From an uncultured Prevotellaceae bacterium (GTDB lineage: Bacteria > Bacteroidota > Bacteroidia > Bacteroidales > Bacteroidaceae): a stretch of DNA of 43,110 bases. This document shows, piece after piece, positions 1-7,279 of this stretch. Both the position numbers and the translations under genes were made by a program. The DNA lies in NCBI GenBank assembly GCA_900313615.1, contig OMRP01000019.1, positions 1-43,110 on the forward strand, written 5' to 3'. Numbering within the stretch: position 1 is the stretch's first letter; each line of letters opens with the position of its first letter. The notes below the pieces were generated by a model. That model made no database searches, had not been told where the DNA came from, and worked only from the letters and a program-made list of their open reading frames with translations.

Positions 1-91
1 GGTCCCACCTCTTCCCATCCCGAACAGAGAAGTTAAGCCCGCTTGCGCCGATGGTACTGCAATGCAATGCGGGAGAGTAGGTAGCCGCCCC
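1..91 (+). rRNA. rrf: 5S ribosomal RNA, 3' part
   Basis: The first ~90 bases match the conserved 3' two-thirds of bacterial 5S rRNA: the CCGAACAGAGAAGTTAAGC loop region, then GGTACTGCAATGC and GGGAGAGTAGGT, ending in the closing AGCCGCC strand. The 5' part lies outside the window. An rRNA operon therefore ends here, followed at once by a strong terminator. The exact 3' end is uncertain by a few bases. Confidence 0.93.
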
Positions 92-106
92 CTTTCATAA
101 GACAGC

Positions 107-139
107 GAGGACGTTCCCCAAAGGGAGCGTCCTCTTTTT
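107..139 (+). terminator. Rho-independent terminator of the rRNA operon
   Basis: GAGGACGTTCCC (107-118) pairs with GGGAGCGTCCTC (123-134) with one G-T wobble and a 4-base loop, followed by five T. It lies 16 bases after the 5S end. Confidence 0.9.
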
Positions 140-140
140 G

Positions 141-190
141 TAATCTCTCACCTCTCACCCTTCACCTCTCACCTCTCACCCCCTCCCTTT
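141..190. repeat. CTCACC-type simple repeat
   Basis: A pyrimidine-rich degenerate tandem of CCTCTCA/CCTTCAC units follows the rRNA terminator. The same sequence style recurs between other genes in the window and inside nspC (6738-6822). No coding potential is seen. Confidence 0.7.
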
Positions 191-346
191 GGTAGGATCC
201 TTTAAACTTTCTTTACATTTACAATTGTGAAAACGTAAACGTTTGCAACTTCAAAATGTTGATTTTCAAGTTGATATAATATCTTACTGTTTCTTAAAAA
301 TGGTCAATAATGGCCTCATAGCCTTGGCTCGTAGCGTTTTTTTTCG
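191..346. other. AT-rich intergenic region, no gene seen
   Basis: I find no ORF with coding character and no tRNA-like structure here. Its only recognisable element is the promoter at its right end (TTGG at 324-327 with the -7 box at 347-354). Confidence 0.6.
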
Positions 347-354
347 TACCTTTG
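324..354 (+). promoter_or_regulatory. Bacteroidetes-type promoter for the lysozyme-fold gene
   Basis: TTGG (324-327), a 19-base spacer and TACCTTTG (347-354) fit the TTTG/TAnnTTTG promoter of the order. Transcription would start near 361, giving a leader of about 139 bases before the ATG at 500. Confidence 0.7.
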
Positions 355-360
355 CACCGA

Positions 361-499
361 GTTAATTAATAAACGGTTGACCAATGTTGTTTTAAACACG
401 GTCTTCCAAGTACTAACAGGAGCTTTGGTAAGGGCTTTACAATTCATCCCAGTCCTGCCGTGTTATCGTGATGATTGAGGCTCCATAACCCATGTAACA
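361..499 (+). promoter_or_regulatory. Candidate structured 5' leader RNA
   Basis: The leader contains AACACGG (395-401) pairing with CCGTGTT (458-464), stacked directly on CAGGA (417-421) pairing with TCCTG (453-457). An alternative pairing, GGAGC (419-423) with GCTCC (480-484), would exclude the second helix, which is the logic of a switch. I do not recognise it as a known riboswitch class. The base pairs are visible; function is inference. Confidence 0.4.
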
Positions 500-925
500 A
501 TGAAGAGAATTTCGAAAATTGTTTTTATTAGCATGATGTTCTTTATGTCGATGCCGACATTGATGTTTGCAGAAGGTGAAGAAAATGATTATGATTGGAC
601 TCCGGTAATCGACGCAATTATTCAGGTAGAAAGCAAAGGAAACCCCAACGCCAGGAGTGGCATCTATTGCGGCATTCTGCAGATCTCACCAGTTTTGGTG
701 CAGGAATGCAACAACATCCTCAAACGCCGCGGAAGCTCAAAACGCTACACTCTTAATGATCGTTTCAATGTGAACAAATCAAAGGAGATGTTCGTTATTA
801 TTCAGAGCTATTACAATCCCAAGCATAACGTCGAGCGCGCCATTAGAATGTGGCAGGGAGGCTGCAATTACAACGTACGCAGCACCCAGAGATATTATGA
901 CAGGGTGATGAGCTACATGCGCTAA
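500..925 (+). CDS. Secreted lysozyme-fold (SLT-like) protein
   Basis: This 141-residue protein has an N-terminal signal peptide (about residues 1-24, Lys/Arg then a Met/Phe-rich core ending at MFA). Residues 40-64 carry VESKGNPNA followed by GILQISP, the layout of lytic transglycosylases of the lysozyme superfamily, with Glu44 as the likely catalytic acid. A late MWQGG (residues 117-121) corresponds to the substrate-groove motif near the end of such domains. It probably acts on peptidoglycan in the periplasm or outside the cell. The domain is short and has no other module, so activity is not certain. The start is well placed after a long leader, and a strong terminator follows, so it is transcribed alone. 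Confidence 0.75.
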   Translation: MKRISKIVFISMMFFMSMPTLMFAEGEENDYDWTPVIDAIIQVESKGNPNARSGIYCGILQISPVLVQECNNILKRRGSSKRYTLNDRFNVNKSKEMFVIIQSYYNPKHNVERAIRMWQGGCNYNVRSTQRYYDRVMSYMR

Positions 926-949
926 CAAATGTTAATTCAAAATTGTATA

Positions 950-988
950 CCGGTCGGTTCCTCAAAAAACCGACCGGCTCTTTTTTTT
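950..988 (+). terminator. Rho-independent terminator
   Basis: CCGGTCGGTT (950-959) pairs perfectly with AACCGACCGG (968-977), loop 8 bases, followed by a long T run. It ends the lysozyme-fold transcript. Confidence 0.92.
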
Positions 989-1061
989 ATACTTTATTTG
1001 TATTTATATGTTAATAAATGATAAATGTTAAAGACGACTTGTTTTTCATCCAAAATTGTAA

Positions 1062-1069
1062 TACCTTTG
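1062..1069 (+). promoter_or_regulatory. -7 box (TACCTTTG) of lemA
   Basis: TACCTTTG sits 25 bases before the lemA ATG. A weak TTGT lies at 1039-1042 with the expected 19-base spacing. Confidence 0.65.
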
Positions 1070-1094
1070 TGCAAAACTATAAAACTCGTTTATT

Positions 1095-1658
1095 ATGATT
1101 ATCGCTTTAGTAATTGTGGCCATTGTCATTCTTGTGGCCGTGTGGTTGGTAGGTATGTACAACAGTTTGATTAAACTGAGAAACAACCGCGAAAACGCAT
1201 ATGCGAACATTGATGTGCAGTTGAAACAAAGGCATGACTTGATTCCCCAGCTCGTGGCTACGGCAAAAGGGTATGCCGCACATGAAAAGACGGTTTTCGA
1301 GGAAGTGACAAAAGCTCGCTCGGCTGCCATGAGCGCAAGTACGGTCAATGAAAAGGTGATTGCTGAGAACCAATTGTCTAACGCACTCGCCGGAATGAAA
1401 ATAGCTCTTGAGGCCTATCCGCAACTCCAGGCTGACAAACTGTTTGTCAAGCTGCAAAGCGAGATATCCGATGTAGAAAACAAACTGGCTGCCGTACGCA
1501 GGTTCTTCAACTCGGCCACCAAGGAACTCAACAATGCCGTTCAGACATTCCCGTCGAACATTATCGCTGGCATGTTTGGATTCCAGAAGGAACCGATGAT
1601 TGAAATACCGGAACAGGAGCGGGCGCAATACGAAAAGGCTCCGGAAATCAGTTTCTAA
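1095..1658 (+). CDS. lemA: LemA family protein
   Basis: 187 residues, the usual LemA length. Residues 1-25 are a single hydrophobic anchor, followed by a helical domain with the family-typical NIDVQLKQRHDLIPQLV segment (residues 38-54). LemA proteins are membrane-anchored with a helical bundle of poorly defined function. They are often encoded next to M48/HtpX proteases, as here, where the protease starts 83 bases downstream. The ATG follows a TACCTTTG promoter. A 9-bp stem-loop lies between the two genes and could separate their expression levels. Family assignment is firm; the biochemical role is not known. Confidence 0.92.
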   Translation: MIIALVIVAIVILVAVWLVGMYNSLIKLRNNRENAYANIDVQLKQRHDLIPQLVATAKGYAAHEKTVFEEVTKARSAAMSASTVNEKVIAENQLSNALAGMKIALEAYPQLQADKLFVKLQSEISDVENKLAAVRRFFNSATKELNNAVQTFPSNIIAGMFGFQKEPMIEIPEQERAQYEKAPEISF

Positions 1659-1684
1659 TTCTGAATTGACTACGAAATAGAATG

Positions 1685-1714
1685 ACATTGAACATCTCTT
1701 TTTCCGTTCAATGT
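1685..1714 (+). other. Intercistronic stem-loop between lemA and the M48 gene
   Basis: ACATTGAAC (1685-1693) pairs perfectly with GTTCAATGT (1706-1714), with a 12-base pyrimidine loop. There is no T run after it, so it looks like an mRNA-stability or processing element rather than a terminator. Confidence 0.5.
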
Positions 1715-1741
1715 TATATGTCTAATTTTCAGTGAATTAAG

Positions 1742-2737
1742 GTGCGATATGTAGGAATGCAGACACAGATCAGCAGGAACAATACGCTCAGCGTCTTGCT
1801 CCTGCTGATGTTCCCCGTCATCATTTTAGCGATGGTATGGGTATTCATCTATGTGCTATTTTATATACAGGGGACATATACCACAGCCAGTGGCGAAACT
1901 ATATCCACGTTTGATATGGCGCTAGTGTGGGATGAGTTCTTGCATGTATTACCATGGGTCGTGGGAATAGTTGCAGTGTGGTTCACCATTGCCTACTTCT
2001 TTAATGCATCGATGGTTAGACATGCCACTGGAGCGAGACCGCTGACGAGGATGGAGAATATGAGGGTGTATAATATCGTCGAAAATCTCACCATGACGTG
2101 TGGCATGGATATGCCGCAAATCTTTGTGGTCGACGATCCACAACTTAACGCCTATGCAAGCGGCATAGATAGGAAAAGTTATGCTGTGACGCTAACCACA
2201 GGCCTCATTAACCTCCTCGACGACAATGAACTGGCTGGTGTGGTGGGGCATGAACTCACGCATATTCGTAACCGTGACACGCGCCTGCTCATCACTAGCA
2301 TCATCTTCGTGGGTATCATATCTACCATTATGAGTCTCACCGTCAGGGTGATGTATGGTTTGTTGTGGTCAGGAGGTGGTAGAAGTAGGGACAATAACAA
2401 CGCTGGAGGAGCGATCATTGTGCTAATTATTGGTCTTATATGCAGTGCGATTGCTTATTTCTTCGGATTGCTTACTCGCTTTGCCATCTCTCGGAAACGG
2501 GAATATATGGCTGATGCCGGAGGTGCTGAGCTATGTGGCGACCCCTTGGCTTTGGCTTCGGCTTTGAGGAAAATATCATGCGATCCGGGACTGGGACAGG
2601 TGAAACGCGACGATATCGCACAATTATATATCGTTCATCCGCAAGGCATAAAACAGGGATTCATGAGCTTTTTCAACTCGCTATTTAGCACGCATCCCGA
2701 TACGGCCAAAAGAATTCAGATTCTCGAACAATTCTGA
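1742..2737 (+). CDS. htpX: M48 family zinc metalloprotease, HtpX-like
   Basis: 331 residues. HELTH at residues 170-174 gives the two zinc histidines and catalytic Glu, and Glu254 in KREYMADAGG is the probable third ligand. Hydrophobic segments lie at about 14-43, 66-86, 181-203 and 223-245, so it is an inner-membrane protease with a cytoplasmic active site, like HtpX, which degrades misfolded membrane proteins. I chose the GTG at 1742 because its product (MRYVGMQTQI) resembles the usual N-terminus of Bacteroidetes homologues as I recall them. The ATG at 1757 is the alternative. It follows lemA and probably shares its promoter. A terminator follows at 2766. Confidence 0.9.
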   Translation: MRYVGMQTQISRNNTLSVLLLLMFPVIILAMVWVFIYVLFYIQGTYTTASGETISTFDMALVWDEFLHVLPWVVGIVAVWFTIAYFFNASMVRHATGARPLTRMENMRVYNIVENLTMTCGMDMPQIFVVDDPQLNAYASGIDRKSYAVTLTTGLINLLDDNELAGVVGHELTHIRNRDTRLLITSIIFVGIISTIMSLTVRVMYGLLWSGGGRSRDNNNAGGAIIVLIIGLICSAIAYFFGLLTRFAISRKREYMADAGGAELCGDPLALASALRKISCDPGLGQVKRDDIAQLYIVHPQGIKQGFMSFFNSLFSTHPDTAKRIQILEQF

Positions 2738-2765
2738 GATGATGCATTTCCTTGCACATTATATC

Positions 2766-2801
2766 GTCTGCTCTCCTTAAAGGAGGGCAGACTTCGTTTT
2801 T
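2766..2801 (+). terminator. Terminator after the M48 protease gene
   Basis: GTCTGCTCTCC (2766-2776) pairs with GGAGGGCAGAC (2782-2792) with one wobble, followed by TTCGTTTTT. It separates convergent genes. Confidence 0.85.
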
Positions 2802-2848
2802 GGTTATGGGAAAGCGCCAAAATACGCGAATAAGGAACTAGCTGAAAA

Positions 2849-3946
2849 TCAAAAGAGCACCTGCTCCAAATAAACATCCAACTCGTCGGCAGATAGTCCT
2901 GATGCTAATACCTTACCGCTGCTATCCACCAAAATAGTGTGGGGGATGGCATGTAGATGCAACGACTCGGCAGTCTCTCCTTCCCAACCCTTCGTGTCGC
3001 ACAATTGTAACCACGATGGCCCCATACGTTCTATCGAACGGCGCCAGTCGTTGGCATCCAGGTCTAGCGAGATGCTTATCATGCCCACACCACGGTCGCG
3101 ATAGTGATGGTATAGGCGCGACAACTTGGGCATGTCTTTCTGTGCTGCTGTGCTCCAACTGGCCCAGAATTCTATGATGGTATATGGGTTCTTACCCACT
3201 TCTTCTAACAGAGAAAGGTTGTTGCCGAGTGAGGAAGATAGACGGAGGTCGGGTAGGGTGGTGACTCCTTCGGGCTCGCTCAATGCCTGCTCCATCTCTT
3301 GGATACGGGGGCGTGAGCGCATCGATGCTGGCAACTGACTGATTAACGATTGGCGTTGTTCGCGGCTGAACGAATCGTCGTCAAAATAGGTCAAGATCGC
3401 ATATCCAAGTTCGTTGGTAATGTTCTGCTCGGCTGCGAGGTATAGGTATTGGTTCTTGCGTAAGGAAAGGGTGTCGAGACGCAAGAGGGCGGCTTGCTGT
3501 TGGTCCTTCGTGGGCGAATCGCTGTGCATCGACGTCATGACAGCGTTCATCTCGCTCCCATAGCCCACAACCGAATCGTTTAATGCTTGCAACGCATCGT
3601 TCATCACGGTGCCCGAAACACTTCCTCCACCAGATGGTGACGAATAGTCGATGTCAATGACACCGGGTTCCAGGAAGAATGGCGAAATGATGGATTGGCT
3701 GCGGGCACTGTAAAGGAAACAAAGTGAAGGCTCTTCTACGAATCCTTCTGTATGGAAACGGCCATGGCTGACAAAGAGCGTGTCGAAACGTGTGCTTTCC
3801 GACAAGCCGGAGAGAAGATAGAGAGTGTCGCCATCGGACATGTCAGCCACACTACCGGAAAGGGTGTAATTGCTTCCCTGCTTGGGCTGACAACTAATCA
3901 GCAGCCCAAACAACGATACAATGGCAACAACAATACATTTTCTCAT
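2849..3946 (-). CDS. Thioredoxin-fold (TlpA-like) lipoprotein lacking CXXC
   Basis: 365 residues. The N-terminus is a lipoprotein signal with LLISC (Cys at about 19). Residues 25-120 resemble the DUF4369 domain often found before thioredoxin domains in Bacteroidetes (YTLSGSV, DGDTLYL, FDTLFVSHGRF). The C-terminal part (about 235-365) is a TlpA/AhpC-type thioredoxin fold: IIEFWASW, a MISISLD strand, and the cis-proline IPHTILVD. Where the redox motif WCXXC should be, the sequence reads WSTAA, with Ser265 and Ala268, so both redox cysteines are missing. It is therefore probably not a thiol oxidoreductase and may bind a partner instead. It is exported and lipid-anchored. Confidence 0.85.
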   Translation of the reverse strand: MRKCIVVAIVSLFGLLISCQPKQGSNYTLSGSVADMSDGDTLYLLSGLSESTRFDTLFVSHGRFHTEGFVEEPSLCFLYSARSQSIISPFFLEPGVIDIDYSSPSGGGSVSGTVMNDALQALNDSVVGYGSEMNAVMTSMHSDSPTKDQQQAALLRLDTLSLRKNQYLYLAAEQNITNELGYAILTYFDDDSFSREQRQSLISQLPASMRSRPRIQEMEQALSEPEGVTTLPDLRLSSSLGNNLSLLEEVGKNPYTIIEFWASWSTAAQKDMPKLSRLYHHYRDRGVGMISISLDLDANDWRRSIERMGPSWLQLCDTKGWEGETAESLHLHAIPHTILVDSSGKVLASGLSADELDVYLEQVLF

Positions 3947-3956
3947 TCTTTAATAG

Positions 3957-4036
3957 TCAACCATCAATGTCCCTAACTCGTCACTGGTCATTGGTCACAC
4001 GTCATTCACACCCCTCTTTAGAGGGGATAGGGGAGG
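3957..4036. repeat. CACTC-type repeat plus G/C palindrome
   Basis: Degenerate CGTCACTGGTCATTGGTCAC-style units are followed by a CCCCTCTTTAGAGGGG palindrome and GGGGAGG. This belongs to the two dispersed repeat styles of the window and fills the gap between the lipoprotein and prs genes. Confidence 0.6.
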
Positions 4037-4039
4037 ATT

Positions 4040-4978
4040 CTATATAATGTACTGCGAGCTGATACTCTCGTTGTCTACAACACGGCGGATAGTCTCGGCA
4101 AACATGTCGGCTACGGACAACTGCTTCACCTTGGCGCAACGGTGTGAGTAGGGTATGGAATCGGTGAAGACAATCTCTTCCAAAGCGGAATTCTGAACGC
4201 GCTCACTGGCTGGACCACTCATCACACAATGCGAGGCACAAGCACGGACACTCTTCGCACCTGCGGCCTTCATGATGTCGGCGGCCTTGGTGATGGTTCC
4301 TGCCGTGTCCACCATGTCGTCTACGATAATTACGTTCTTGCCATCCACGTCACCGATAATCTGCATGCTTTCCACCACATTCGCGCGGGCGCGGGTTTTG
4401 TTGCACAGCACCAGGGGACATCCCAGATATTTGGCGTAGGTGTTGGCACGTTTTGAACCGCCTACATCGGGAGAGGCTATGCAAATGTCGTCCATTCCAA
4501 GACTTTGGATATAGGGGAGGATGACACCGGAAGCATATAAGTGATCAACAGGAACATTGAAGAATCCTTGTATTTGGTCGGCATGGAGATCCATAGTTAT
4601 CACTCGGTTCACACCGGCGGCACTCAGAAGGTCTGCCACCAACTTGGCACCGATGCTCACACGGGGTTTGTCCTTGCGGTCCTGACGGGCCCAACCGAAA
4701 TAGGGGATCACGGCATTGATACAACGGGCGGAAGCGCGTTTGGCGGCATCAATCATCAATAGCAATTCCATCAGGTTGTCGCTGTTGGGGAAGGTGCTCT
4801 GCACAAGAAACACATCGCGGCCACGGATGCTCTCCTCGTACGACACGGCAAATTCTCCATCGGAAAATTTGGTGTACTGCAACTTTCCTAACGGACAGCC
4901 CAAACTTAAACAAATTTTTTCCGCAAGGTATTTCGTGGCTGTTCCTGAAAATACCATAAACGATTCTTTCTCGACCAT
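4040..4978 (-). CDS. prs: Ribose-phosphate pyrophosphokinase
   Basis: 312 residues, normal for bacterial PRPP synthetase. It makes 5-phosphoribosyl diphosphate from ribose 5-phosphate and ATP, feeding purine, pyrimidine, histidine and NAD synthesis. Visible motifs: FSDGE near residue 40, the ATP-binding WARQDRKDKPR near 95-105, the metal-binding MDLHADQIQGFF near 130, and the PRPP loop VDDMVDTAGT near 218. The ATG at 4978 gives the natural family N-terminus. It is monocistronic by appearance: AT-rich repeats lie upstream and a repeat patch downstream. Cytoplasmic. Confidence 0.97.
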   Translation of the reverse strand: MVEKESFMVFSGTATKYLAEKICLSLGCPLGKLQYTKFSDGEFAVSYEESIRGRDVFLVQSTFPNSDNLMELLLMIDAAKRASARCINAVIPYFGWARQDRKDKPRVSIGAKLVADLLSAAGVNRVITMDLHADQIQGFFNVPVDHLYASGVILPYIQSLGMDDICIASPDVGGSKRANTYAKYLGCPLVLCNKTRARANVVESMQIIGDVDGKNVIIVDDMVDTAGTITKAADIMKAAGAKSVRACASHCVMSGPASERVQNSALEEIVFTDSIPYSHRCAKVKQLSVADMFAETIRRVVDNESISSQYII

Positions 4979-5040
4979 TGTTATATTTAGTTTATGAGTT
5001 TATCAGTTAATGAGTCAATGAGCTTATAATGTCCCAACCT

Positions 5041-5105
5041 CTTTTTAATTTTATAATCTTTTAATTTTATAATCTTTTAATTTTATAATCTTTTAATTTT
5101 ATAAT
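5041..5105. repeat. 16-bp tandem repeat, four copies
   Basis: CTTTTAATTTTATAAT is repeated four times head to tail; the first copy has one extra T. It lies between the prs start and the end of the ThiE-like gene. No function is visible, but the copies are almost identical, so the tract is likely length-variable. Confidence 0.9.
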
Positions 5106-5117
5106 ATTTCCACTTCC

Positions 5118-5726
5118 CTATCCCGCTGCTGACCGCAATTTGGCAAAGTGCTGTATAAGTTCCTTATAGTCGGTGCCGTGGTGGATGTCGAAACGGTTCC
5201 ATAAGTCACCGCAAATCACCACGCCACCGAAGCCTAAATCCTTGGCTATGCGGATATTGTCGAGCGACATGCCGCCTAATGCATATACATGCTTGTCTAT
5301 CAAGTGTTGCGAAGAGGCTTCTTGTAAAGCAATAGGTGAAAACGTGGCATGGAGATGTTTGTCCGACAGACTGTCGAACAGGTTATGGAGAAATACGTAT
5401 TTGGATTGTTTCTTCGCGGCCTTCAATAACGAAAGGTCATTGCATGAACGGCTAATGTTGCCTTTATAGCCTTCCGGCTTTTCCTGGTCGGCACGGTCCA
5501 GATGGATGCCGCCAAGACCAAATTCTGTCTTCAGATAAAAATGATTGTGAACCGTAATTTTGCGATAATAATCGTCTGGCAACAACGATAATAGACGCTC
5601 AAGAAAGATGGGGGATGAGTCTGGCTTAAACAAGTGCAGGTCATCCATACCCTCGTTGAAGAGTGCGGCTAATATCTTGTCTTCCTCCACAAAAAAAGTG
5701 GGACGGGTCATCACTACGAGTTTCAT
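5118..5726 (-). CDS. Stand-alone ThiE/TenI-like (thiamine phosphate synthase family) protein
   Basis: 202 residues from the ATG at 5726. It has the TIM-barrel layout of thiamine phosphate synthase/TenI: an LVVMTRP first strand, the ITVHNHF strand, GLGGIHLDR where ThiE has GVHLGQ, and HVYALGGM with GFGGVVICGDLW near the phosphate-binding end. Other thi genes are not adjacent, so a TenI-type or divergent role is possible. A longer in-frame start at 5765 exists, but the promoter boxes (CAAA 5763-5766 and TACTTTTG 5735-5742 on this strand) lie across it. Transcription would begin near 5728, so the message may be almost leaderless. Confidence 0.75.
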   Translation of the reverse strand: MKLVVMTRPTFFVEEDKILAALFNEGMDDLHLFKPDSSPIFLERLLSLLPDDYYRKITVHNHFYLKTEFGLGGIHLDRADQEKPEGYKGNISRSCNDLSLLKAAKKQSKYVFLHNLFDSLSDKHLHATFSPIALQEASSQHLIDKHVYALGGMSLDNIRIAKDLGFGGVVICGDLWNRFDIHHGTDYKELIQHFAKLRSAAG

Positions 5727-5734
5727 AGTATTTG

Positions 5735-5766
5735 CAAAAGTATTAAAATATACCATAACACCCAAA
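5735..5766 (-). promoter_or_regulatory. Promoter of the ThiE-like gene
   Basis: On the minus strand TTTG (5763-5766), a 20-base spacer and TACTTTTG (5735-5742) form a full Bacteroidetes promoter. The -7 box ends only 8 bases before the ATG at 5726, which decides that start. Confidence 0.8.
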
Positions 5767-5782
5767 TTTTTATTCGATAAAA

Positions 5783-5813
5783 TTGGGACGTTTTTGTATT
5801 TTTTGTATTTTTG
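5783..5813 (+). promoter_or_regulatory. Promoter of nspC
   Basis: TTGG (5783-5786), a 19-base spacer and TATTTTTG (5806-5813) precede the nspC ATG at 5857. It is divergent from the ThiE-like promoter. Confidence 0.7.
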
Positions 5814-5856
5814 CCATAATAATCACCCATCACTCGTAACCCATCACTCATCACTC

Positions 5857-7059
5857 ATGAAAACTCCTTATTATATCGTCGACGAGAACAAACTGAGGAA
5901 CAACCTTCGACTCATCTCTTCCGTAGCGAAAGAGACGGATGTGGATATCATATTGGCTTTCAAGGCATTTGCGTTATGGAAGACGTTCCCTATCTTCCGC
6001 GACTATATCCATGCCACCACGGCTAGTTCTCTCAATGAGGCGCGGATGGGTTATGAATACTTTGGTAGTCCATGTCATACCTATTCGCCAGCCTACACCG
6101 ACGACGAAATCGATGACTTGGTGCGGCGCTCATCACACCTCACCTTCAACTCGCTCTCGCAATATGCCCGACTGGCGGAAAGGGCGAAACATGCTAACCC
6201 GCAACTGAGCATAGGTTTACGTGTCAATCCAGAATATTCTGAGGTGGGGACGGATATCTACAACCCTTGTGCGCCTGGGACACGATTCGGTGTTACCGAC
6301 GACCAACTGCCCGACCAATTGCCACCGCTTGTCGAAGGCTTCCATTGCCACTGTCATTGCGAGAGTGGCGCTGACGTGTTCCAACGCACGCTCCAACATA
6401 TAGAACGCCATTTCTCACGATGGTTTCCGCAAATGAAATGGATCAATTTTGGCGGTGGCCATCTCATGACGCGTGCTGATTACGACATCGCGTTGCTCAA
6501 ACAACTACTCAATGATTTCCACCGTCGCTATCCACATTTGAAAGTAATACTCGAACCAGGAAGCGCTTTTGCTTGGCAGACAGGTGAATTGGTGGCACGT
6601 GTCGTTGATGTTGTCGAAAACAAAAACATTCGCACGGCCATACTCGATGTGAGTTTCACATGTCACATGCCCGACTGCCTTGAGATGCCTTATACACCCG
6701 AAGTGCGTGGTGCAGAAATTGTCTCTCCTGCTTCCATTGACACCTCGTCACTCACCCCTCACCCCTCACCCCTCACCCTTCACTCGCCACTCGTCACTCG
6801 CCACTCGTCCCTCCCCCCTCTCTATAGGTTAGGCGGCAACAGTTGCCTCTCCGGCGATTTTATGGGTTATTGGCGTTTCGACCATGAACTGCAGATTGGC
6901 GAGGAACTCATTTTTGAGGATATGATTCATTACACCACGGTCAAGACTAACATGTTCAATGGCATCCAGCACCCTTCTATCGCCATTCGCCATATTGATG
7001 GCACCGTCGAACTCCTCCGCGAATACTCCTTCGAAGATTACCTCCACCGCATGGACTGA
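5857..7059 (+). CDS. nspC: Carboxynorspermidine decarboxylase with repeat-derived insert
   Basis: 400 residues from ATG 5857; the frame stays open further upstream, but that part crosses the promoter. This PLP fold-III decarboxylase makes norspermidine or spermidine in the alternative polyamine pathway. AFKAF carries the likely PLP lysine (Lys36). HCHCE, INFGGGH and LEPGSAF are the usual phosphate- and ring-binding motifs, and FTCHMPDC and YRLGGNSCLSGD are the C-terminal signature. Between VRGAE and YRLGG (about residues 290-323) there is a Ser/Thr/Pro/His/Leu-rich stretch encoded by CTCACCC/CACTCGC repeats identical in style to intergenic repeats nearby. The frame stays open through it. Without the insert the length would fit the family better. 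Activity is likely if the insert forms a surface loop. Confidence 0.93.
   Translation: MKTPYYIVDENKLRNNLRLISSVAKETDVDIILAFKAFALWKTFPIFRDYIHATTASSLNEARMGYEYFGSPCHTYSPAYTDDEIDDLVRRSSHLTFNSLSQYARLAERAKHANPQLSIGLRVNPEYSEVGTDIYNPCAPGTRFGVTDDQLPDQLPPLVEGFHCHCHCESGADVFQRTLQHIERHFSRWFPQMKWINFGGGHLMTRADYDIALLKQLLNDFHRRYPHLKVILEPGSAFAWQTGELVARVVDVVENKNIRTAILDVSFTCHMPDCLEMPYTPEVRGAEIVSPASIDTSSLTPHPSPLTLHSPLVTRHSSLPPLYRLGGNSCLSGDFMGYWRFDHELQIGEELIFEDMIHYTTVKTNMFNGIQHPSIAIRHIDGTVELLREYSFEDYLHRMD
6738..6822. repeat. CTCACCC/CACTCGC repeat inside nspC
   Basis: CTCACCC units (6750-6780) pass into CACTCGCCACTCGT units (6780-6812). The tract resembles 141-190 and 5822-5856 but is here translated, in frame, within nspC. 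Confidence 0.88.
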
Positions 7060-7167
7060 GTATATTAAGTTAATATTGTTTTTAAAGCCTTAGATACATT
7101 TCCCCGCGACATTTCGTAAGAAAAAACTCATATTTCATAAAATGTGGGGATTTAATAAACCTTTTTT

Positions 7168-7198
7168 TTTGTTCCTTCAAAGAAAATAGGTATTTTTG
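7168..7198 (+). promoter_or_regulatory. Promoter of the large modular secreted protein
   Basis: TTTG (7168-7171), a 19-base spacer and TATTTTTG (7191-7198). The leader to the ATG at 7280 would be about 75 bases. Confidence 0.78.
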
Positions 7199-7279
7199 TA
7201 GCCTAAATAAGGCTGTCCGCCTGTCTATATTTGACTTAATAACCGAGTAATATAATTAAATTAACCAATGATTATCCAC

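Noticed and set aside
1107-1688. 193-codon ORF antisense to lemA
   Set aside because: It is the complement of a well-recognised gene, with no promoter, family motif or signal of its own.
5041-5105. CRISPR array
   Set aside because: The 16-bp units are contiguous with no spacers. The same holds for the 8-bp repeats at 27503-27566, and no cas gene is present.
5608-5856. 83-codon in-frame extension upstream of nspC
   Set aside because: It crosses both divergent promoters and the CACTC repeat and overlaps the ThiE-like gene; the family N-terminus begins at ATG 5857.
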